DNA of 10,000 bases, taken from the NCBI GenBank assembly GCA_020216745.1, contig JAIWNQ010000160.1:1-10000 (forward strand), written 5' to 3'. This stretch comes from Candidatus Hydrogenedens sp. (lineage in GTDB: Bacteria; Hydrogenedentota; Hydrogenedentia; Hydrogenedentales; Hydrogenedentaceae). The stretch's first letter is position 1. The number at the start of each line of letters is the position of its first letter. The notes below the pieces were generated by a model. The model did no database searches and was not told the DNA's origin. It saw nothing but the letters and a program-made list of their open reading frames with translations. Shown here piece by piece: positions 6,211-10,000 of the stretch. Both the position numbers and the translations under genes were made by a program.

Positions 6211-8316
6211 ATGATTATAAAAAAAATATTTGCCATATTTTTCGGTTTATTTTTACTGTTTACCCTTGAGTTATCTTCACAAACAATAAAAGTATTTAAT
6301 TTATGTGAAGAAAAAAAAGAGGAAAAAGAGATAGCATCTCTTAAAAATTTTAAGGAAATGCTCGATTACATAAAAAAAGTAAAAGAAGATGGAAATTTCC
6401 CTGGAAGAGGAATAAAAATTGTTATTTGTGGGGATGAGTATAAAGTATCCGAACGCTTTATTTTTACAGAGGAACATAGTGGGGATGGGGGAAAGCCAAT
6501 TATTATTACAGTAGAGAATAAATCGGTCATAAGTGGAGGTATCCAGATAAAAAATTTCAAAAAACTAAATGAAGATAGGAAGGGAAGAATAAAAAAAAGT
6601 GTACAGGAGAAATTATATGTAGCGGACTTGAAAGACTACGGATTAAAGTCATTGCCGCCATTGGAATTAGGAGGTTTTGGGAGTTTAAAATTAAGGGAGA
6701 AGGACCGTAGCTATAAGGGATATGCCACATTCCCTTATGTGGAATTATTTTTCAATGGTCAACCTATGACTCTGGCAAGGTATCCCGATGAAGGTTTTAT
6801 ACATGTAGCGGGGGTAGAGGGAGAGCCTGTGAATAAGTTAGAAAGCTTTTCAACAATGAAAGATGTTGTGCTAAAAGTAGACAATTGCCCTTTGAAAAAT
6901 TGGGTAATGGAACCCAATATACTACTTCACGGTTACTGGTATTTTGACTGGGCAGACTCGTATGAGACAGTAGAGAAAATAACACCTGATACCGCAAAAA
7001 TAAAACTGGCACATTCCGCCTCTGCTTATGGCTATAAAGAAGGGGCACGATTTTATGCTTTGAATATGCTATGTGAATTAGACCAACCCGGAGAATGGTA
7101 TCTGGATAGAGAAAATATGCTTTTGTATTTTTATCCTCCAGACTCACTGGATTCCGCTCAAATTGATTTTTCATGGTTTGAGGGACCCATGTTTGTTTTT
7201 AACAATGCTAAACATATTTATTTAGAAGGCATTGATTTTCAGTTATGTTCGGGGAATATTATAGAGATATATGGAGGGGAAGATATTCAAATACGGGGTT
7301 GTTCTTTTATGAATAGTGGTGGATATGGTGTTAATATTGATGGAGGGAGAAACCATTGTATCCAATCTTGTGATTTCAAAACATTAGGGAAAGGGGGTGT
7401 CTTTTTGAAAGGAGGTGACCGCAAAACACTGACCCCGAGCGGGTTCAAAGTGGATAATTGCTATTTTTACGATTTAGCCCGTGTTGACCATACCTATAAT
7501 CCAGCAGTGTACGGGGAAGGAGTAGGACATGTAATTTCCCATAATTTTGTTCATAAGAACCCGAGTAGTGCTTTTCGCATGGATGGAAACGATATTATTG
7601 TAGAATACAATGAGGTTTGCGATGTAGTTCGTGAATCAGACGACCAGGGAGGTTTGGATAGTTATGGAAACCCGACCTATCGCGGTATGGTGTATCGGTA
7701 TAACTATTGGCACCATATCGGAAATTGGGACAAGTCAGGTCTGCGTTTACAGGGGGGAGTGAGATTGGATTTTCCTATATCAGGGGTAAAAATCTATGGT
7801 AATATTTTTTATCGAGCCTCCGCAAAAGATGGCATTTTCGGTGGAGTTCAGGTAAACGGTGGTAAGGATAACCTGATAGAAAACAATATCTTTGCGGACT
7901 GCTTTATAGGGGTTACCTTTCAGACCTGCACCGAAGAAGAATGGAAAAATATTGTGAATGAGGCTTTCAACAAACCCGATATGGATTACAACCTCTATGT
8001 GCAGAGATATCCGGAAATAGCACACATTTATGAGGACCGAAATAAAAATACTGTGCGAAGAAACATATTCTGGAAATGTAACGAAGTAATGCGAAAAATG
8101 GAGGCAAACCAGATTATCTTTGAGGACAATCTGGTAAATAACGACAATGCCTTATTCCCCCAATCTGCACAGGGTAACTTTGAGATAAATAAAGATATAC
8201 TATCTACATTAAACTTCAATTTTGAGACCATTCCCTTTACCCAAATCGGCTTATACAAAGACAAATACAGAGAAAAGATACAGGATGAAATAATAAGAAA
8301 TTTGAGGAATAATTAA
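6211..8316 (+). CDS. Secreted right-handed parallel beta-helix protein, probable polysaccharide-active enzyme (GH141-like)
   Basis: The 701-residue protein begins with a signal peptide (KK at 4-5, hydrophobic core about 6-19, likely cleavage near LSS-Q at 23/24), so it is exported. Residues about 25-110 form the entry segment usual in such proteins (IKIVICGDEYKVS, then an ISGG turn). FNGQPMTLARYPDEGF (181-196) and GEWYLDRENMLLYFYPP (294-310) are hallmark blocks of a large family of exported beta-helix proteins. Residues about 320-640 carry regular short strands with Asn/Gly turns (N-x-I-F, NCYFYD, IRGCSF), the parallel beta-helix. ESDDQGGLDSYGNPTYRG (475-492), then RYNYWHHIG (496-504), is an acidic, conserved-looking patch that I associate with glycoside hydrolase family 141; this is recollection, and related folds in lyases are alternatives. 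The substrate is unknown. AAAGGG lies 7 nt before the ATG. The epimerase gene upstream is co-oriented. Confidence 0.85.
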   Translation: MIIKKIFAIFFGLFLLFTLELSSQTIKVFNLCEEKKEEKEIASLKNFKEMLDYIKKVKEDGNFPGRGIKIVICGDEYKVSERFIFTEEHSGDGGKPIIITVENKSVISGGIQIKNFKKLNEDRKGRIKKSVQEKLYVADLKDYGLKSLPPLELGGFGSLKLREKDRSYKGYATFPYVELFFNGQPMTLARYPDEGFIHVAGVEGEPVNKLESFSTMKDVVLKVDNCPLKNWVMEPNILLHGYWYFDWADSYETVEKITPDTAKIKLAHSASAYGYKEGARFYALNMLCELDQPGEWYLDRENMLLYFYPPDSLDSAQIDFSWFEGPMFVFNNAKHIYLEGIDFQLCSGNIIEIYGGEDIQIRGCSFMNSGGYGVNIDGGRNHCIQSCDFKTLGKGGVFLKGGDRKTLTPSGFKVDNCYFYDLARVDHTYNPAVYGEGVGHVISHNFVHKNPSSAFRMDGNDIIVEYNEVCDVVRESDDQGGLDSYGNPTYRGMVYRYNYWHHIGNWDKSGLRLQGGVRLDFPISGVKIYGNIFYRASAKDGIFGGVQVNGGKDNLIENNIFADCFIGVTFQTCTEEEWKNIVNEAFNKPDMDYNLYVQRYPEIAHIYEDRNKNTVRRNIFWKCNEVMRKMEANQIIFEDNLVNNDNALFPQSAQGNFEINKDILSTLNFNFETIPFTQIGLYKDKYREKIQDEIIRNLRNN

Positions 8317-8340
8317 AAATAGATTATAGGGCAAGTAGAA

Positions 8341-8397
8341 TAGTTCTAAATTAAGTACAATTTATGTGTTGGCTTTATATTTTGTTTCTTAGAACTA
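8341..8397 (+). repeat. 9-bp inverted repeat overlapping the methyltransferase promoter
   Basis: TAGTTCTAA (8341-8349) and TTAGAACTA (8389-8397) are perfect inverted copies separated by 39 nt. The right arm falls in the spacer of the candidate promoter at 8382-8410, the left arm just upstream. The position would suit an operator bound by a dimer with looping, or a long-loop stem. In AT-rich DNA a 9-bp match over this distance has a few-percent chance of arising randomly, so the call is tentative. Confidence 0.4.
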
Positions 8398-8410
8398 AAA
8401 AATGTATGAT
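8382..8410 (+). promoter_or_regulatory. Candidate promoter for the methyltransferase-nuclease pair
   Basis: A TTGTTT -35-like hexamer (8382-8387) and a TATGAT -10 (8405-8410, one mismatch to consensus) are separated by exactly 17 bp. Transcription would start near 8417, giving a leader of about 36 nt with GAGGTG (8439-8444) 8 nt before the ATG. It is the best-formed promoter in the window. Confidence 0.55.
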
Positions 8411-8452
8411 AGTATTATTATGTTACATACAAAGTTTTGAGGTGTATTAGGA

Positions 8453-9256
8453 ATGAATGAAAAACCTTATTTTGAAAGGAATGATTTACGAATTTACAAT
8501 ACGGATTTTCTGGAGACGGATTGTATTGAAGAGAATTCTATTGATTTAATTGTAACTTCCCCACCATATAATGTAGATATTACTTATAATTCATATAATG
8601 ATACTGTTTCGTATGAAGAATATCTGATATTTACTTCTAATTGGCTTGATAAAGCATATAGGGTGTTAAAAGAAGATGGAAGGTTTTGTTTGAATATTCC
8701 ATTGGATAAAAATAAAGGGGGGCAACAAAGTGTGTTTGCAGATGTAATAACAATCGCCAAAAAGATAGGTTATAAATACCATTCTGCTATTGTATGGAAT
8801 GAACAGAATATTTCCAGGCGAACTGCATGGGGTTCCTGGTTATCTGCTTCAGCACCGTATGTGATTGCTCCTGTGGAAATGATAGCGGTGTTATATAAGA
8901 AAGATTGGAAAAAAACAAGTGGAAGTGGGGAATCGGATATAACAAAGGATGAATTTGTCCAGTGGACAAATGGTGTTTGGACTTTTATGGGAGAGAGCAA
9001 ATCAAGAATTGGGCATCCGGCACCCTTTCCGATTGAGTTACCGAGGCGGTGTATCAAATTGTTTACCTTTGTCGGAGATATTGTATTAGACCCATTTTTA
9101 GGTAGTGGAACTACACTTCTTGCATGTGCGATGACAAATAGAAAAGGGATTGGTATTGAAATAGATGAAAATTATTGTAAGATAGCTGAGGAGCGATTAT
9201 TAAAAGAAGTTGAAATTGACCAGTTAAGGTTCGATATGGTGAGGAAGGCTGAATAG
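8453..9256 (+). CDS. Beta-class amino DNA methyltransferase (N4-cytosine or N6-adenine)
   Basis: This 267-residue protein is a site-specific DNA methyltransferase of the N6/N4 family. The catalytic motif TSPPYN (35-40) comes first and the S-adenosylmethionine motif LDPFLGSGTT (212-221) near the C-terminus, the order that defines the beta class. GIEIDENY (234-241) follows the binding strand. HPAPFPIELPRRCI (188-201) is the motif X region just before it. The central stretch (about 85-180, including AWGSWLSASAPY and APVEMIAVLYK) should hold the target recognition element. A TSPPY form of motif IV is more usual in N4-cytosine enzymes, where N6-adenine enzymes tend to have DPPY or NPPY, so N4-cytosine is favoured but not proven. 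The protein appears complete. The nuclease-like gene begins 2 bp after its stop, pointing to cotranscription and a modification role protecting host DNA. Confidence 0.93.
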   Translation: MNEKPYFERNDLRIYNTDFLETDCIEENSIDLIVTSPPYNVDITYNSYNDTVSYEEYLIFTSNWLDKAYRVLKEDGRFCLNIPLDKNKGGQQSVFADVITIAKKIGYKYHSAIVWNEQNISRRTAWGSWLSASAPYVIAPVEMIAVLYKKDWKKTSGSGESDITKDEFVQWTNGVWTFMGESKSRIGHPAPFPIELPRRCIKLFTFVGDIVLDPFLGSGTTLLACAMTNRKGIGIEIDENYCKIAEERLLKEVEIDQLRFDMVRKAE

Positions 9257-9258
9257 AA

Positions 9259-9888
9259 GTGGAAGAGTCGAAGTATATTAGTATTGAAGACCTGATATTG
9301 GAATATTTTATTGCTCATCCGAAAGAAGAATTGTCCCATGGACCCGTTGTGGATTGGGTTGAGGAACAATATAAAAAGTTATACGGCAAAAAGCCAAGGG
9401 ATACCTGGCGAGGAATTCGAAAGCTACATCAAAATGGTATACTGATAAAGGTAAAAAAGGGTATTTATAAATATGACCCTGATTTCATTCAGAAAAAAGA
9501 GTTGTTTGAATTTCCTATTTCAGTGAAGGAAGAAATATTTAAAAGAGACAATTATCGTTGTGTAGTTTGTGGAAGAGGCAAAGCAGATGGGGTAGAGATA
9601 CATGCGGACCATAAAATTCCTCTGGATAAGGGAGGGATAAATACTGCTGAAAATGGACAGACATTATGTTCGGAACATAACTTTTTAAAGAAGAATTATT
9701 CTCAGACAGAGTTTGGGAAGAGATTTATAATAAGGCTTTATAAAGAGGCGAAAGAGAAAGGGGATAATAGGATTATGCAGTTTTGCAAGGAGATTTTTGA
9801 TGTCTATGATAAATATAAGATTGATGTGCATATAAACCGACCAGATAAAATAGATAAGGTGGACAATGCACATTGTAGTAAGAGGTGA
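9259..9888 (+). CDS. Winged-helix plus HNH endonuclease, probable restriction enzyme partner
   Basis: The 209-residue protein has two parts. Residues about 6-75 look like a winged-helix DNA-binding domain (helices around LILEYF and GPVVDWVEEQY, recognition-type helix TWRGIRKLHQNG, then a hairpin ILIKVKKGIYKY). Residues about 86-148 form an HNH nuclease: CVVC (Cys101, Cys104), HADH with Asp117-His118 as the likely catalytic pair, GG at 125-126, Asn132, and LCSEHN with Cys137 and His140. The cysteines and a histidine suggest structural zinc. The tail (about 150-209) is basic and unassigned. It starts with GTG 2 bp after the methyltransferase stop, with GGAAGG about 11 nt upstream; no in-frame ATG exists before the HNH domain, so translational coupling is likely. 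Directly after a DNA methyltransferase, an HNH protein of this size is best read as a type II restriction endonuclease; a modification-dependent or homing-type nuclease is the alternative. The cleavage site cannot be deduced. Confidence 0.85.
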   Translation: MEESKYISIEDLILEYFIAHPKEELSHGPVVDWVEEQYKKLYGKKPRDTWRGIRKLHQNGILIKVKKGIYKYDPDFIQKKELFEFPISVKEEIFKRDNYRCVVCGRGKADGVEIHADHKIPLDKGGINTAENGQTLCSEHNFLKKNYSQTEFGKRFIIRLYKEAKEKGDNRIMQFCKEIFDVYDKYKIDVHINRPDKIDKVDNAHCSKR

Positions 9889-9910
9889 GGATAAGATTTT
9901 GGGATGTGGT

Positions 9911-10000
9911 TTATATTAGTTTTCCGGGATTGAGGATGTTTTTGGGGTCGATTTGTGATTTGATTTGTCGAAGGAGTTCGTAGATAAGGGCAGATTTTTC
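9911..10000 (-). CDS. C-terminal end of an FAD-linked oxidase (glycolate-oxidase-like), partial
   Basis: The last 29 codons and a TAA stop are present; the rest lies beyond the right edge. The tail QIDPKNILNPGKLI matches the C-terminal block (DPxxILNPGK) typical of FAD-dependent oxidases and dehydrogenases of the GlcD / D-lactate dehydrogenase / vanillyl-alcohol oxidase group, which oxidise 2-hydroxy acids. The identification rests on this short motif only. The gene converges on the HNH nuclease gene with a 22-bp gap in which no terminator hairpin is apparent. Confidence 0.65.
   Translation of the reverse strand, partial: EKSALIYELLRQIKSQIDPKNILNPGKLI

Noticed and set aside
6797..7174. Minus-strand reading frame of 125 codons
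   Set aside because: It is antisense to the beta-helix gene, and its composition follows from reverse reading of that gene.
8770..9057. Minus-strand reading frames within the methyltransferase gene
   Set aside because: They are shadows of a gene with intact catalytic motifs and have no independent support.

Overview
The window is AT-rich bacterial DNA, apparently chromosomal and from an uncultured lineage. Most ribosome binding sites are purine-rich (AAGGG, AAGGAG or GAGGTG types) about 7-8 nt before the start, which fits a bacterium. A GLUG-repeat secreted protein beside a secreted parallel beta-helix protein recalls Planctomycetota, Hydrogenedentota, Omnitrophota and similar lineages. That placement is recollection plus inference, and no rRNA, tRNA or phylogenetic marker is present to settle it. 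I see no insertion sequence, phage gene or CRISPR array.

Layout. (1) 1-1921, minus: the N-terminal 640 codons of a large secreted GLUG-repeat protein that runs off the left edge. (2) 1922-2431: about 510 bp without a convincing gene, holding a candidate promoter for the GLUG gene and a hairpin. (3) 2432-4971, minus: a two-gene operon, cystathionine beta-synthase with a C-terminal CBS-domain pair followed by a cystathionine gamma-lyase/gamma-synthase-type PLP enzyme. Together they can form a reverse transsulfuration route (homocysteine to cysteine). (4) 4972-5181: a divergent promoter region. (5) 5182-6102, plus: an extended-SDR nucleotide-sugar epimerase (GalE-like). (6) 6211-8316, plus: a secreted 701-residue right-handed parallel beta-helix protein, probably a polysaccharide-active enzyme. 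(7) 8453-9888, plus: a beta-class amino-type DNA methyltransferase followed after 2 bp by a winged-helix plus HNH nuclease, a compact candidate type II restriction-modification system with its own promoter. (8) 9911-10000, minus: the last 29 codons of an FAD-linked oxidase, convergent with the nuclease gene.

The sulfur operon and the methyltransferase/nuclease pair are the two clear functional units. The epimerase and beta-helix genes are co-oriented but separated by about 108 bp containing a dyad, so a shared carbohydrate role is only suggestive. The most promising item for something undescribed is the methyltransferase/wHTH-HNH pair. The GLUG protein, with two large tandem modules, is the most unusual in architecture.
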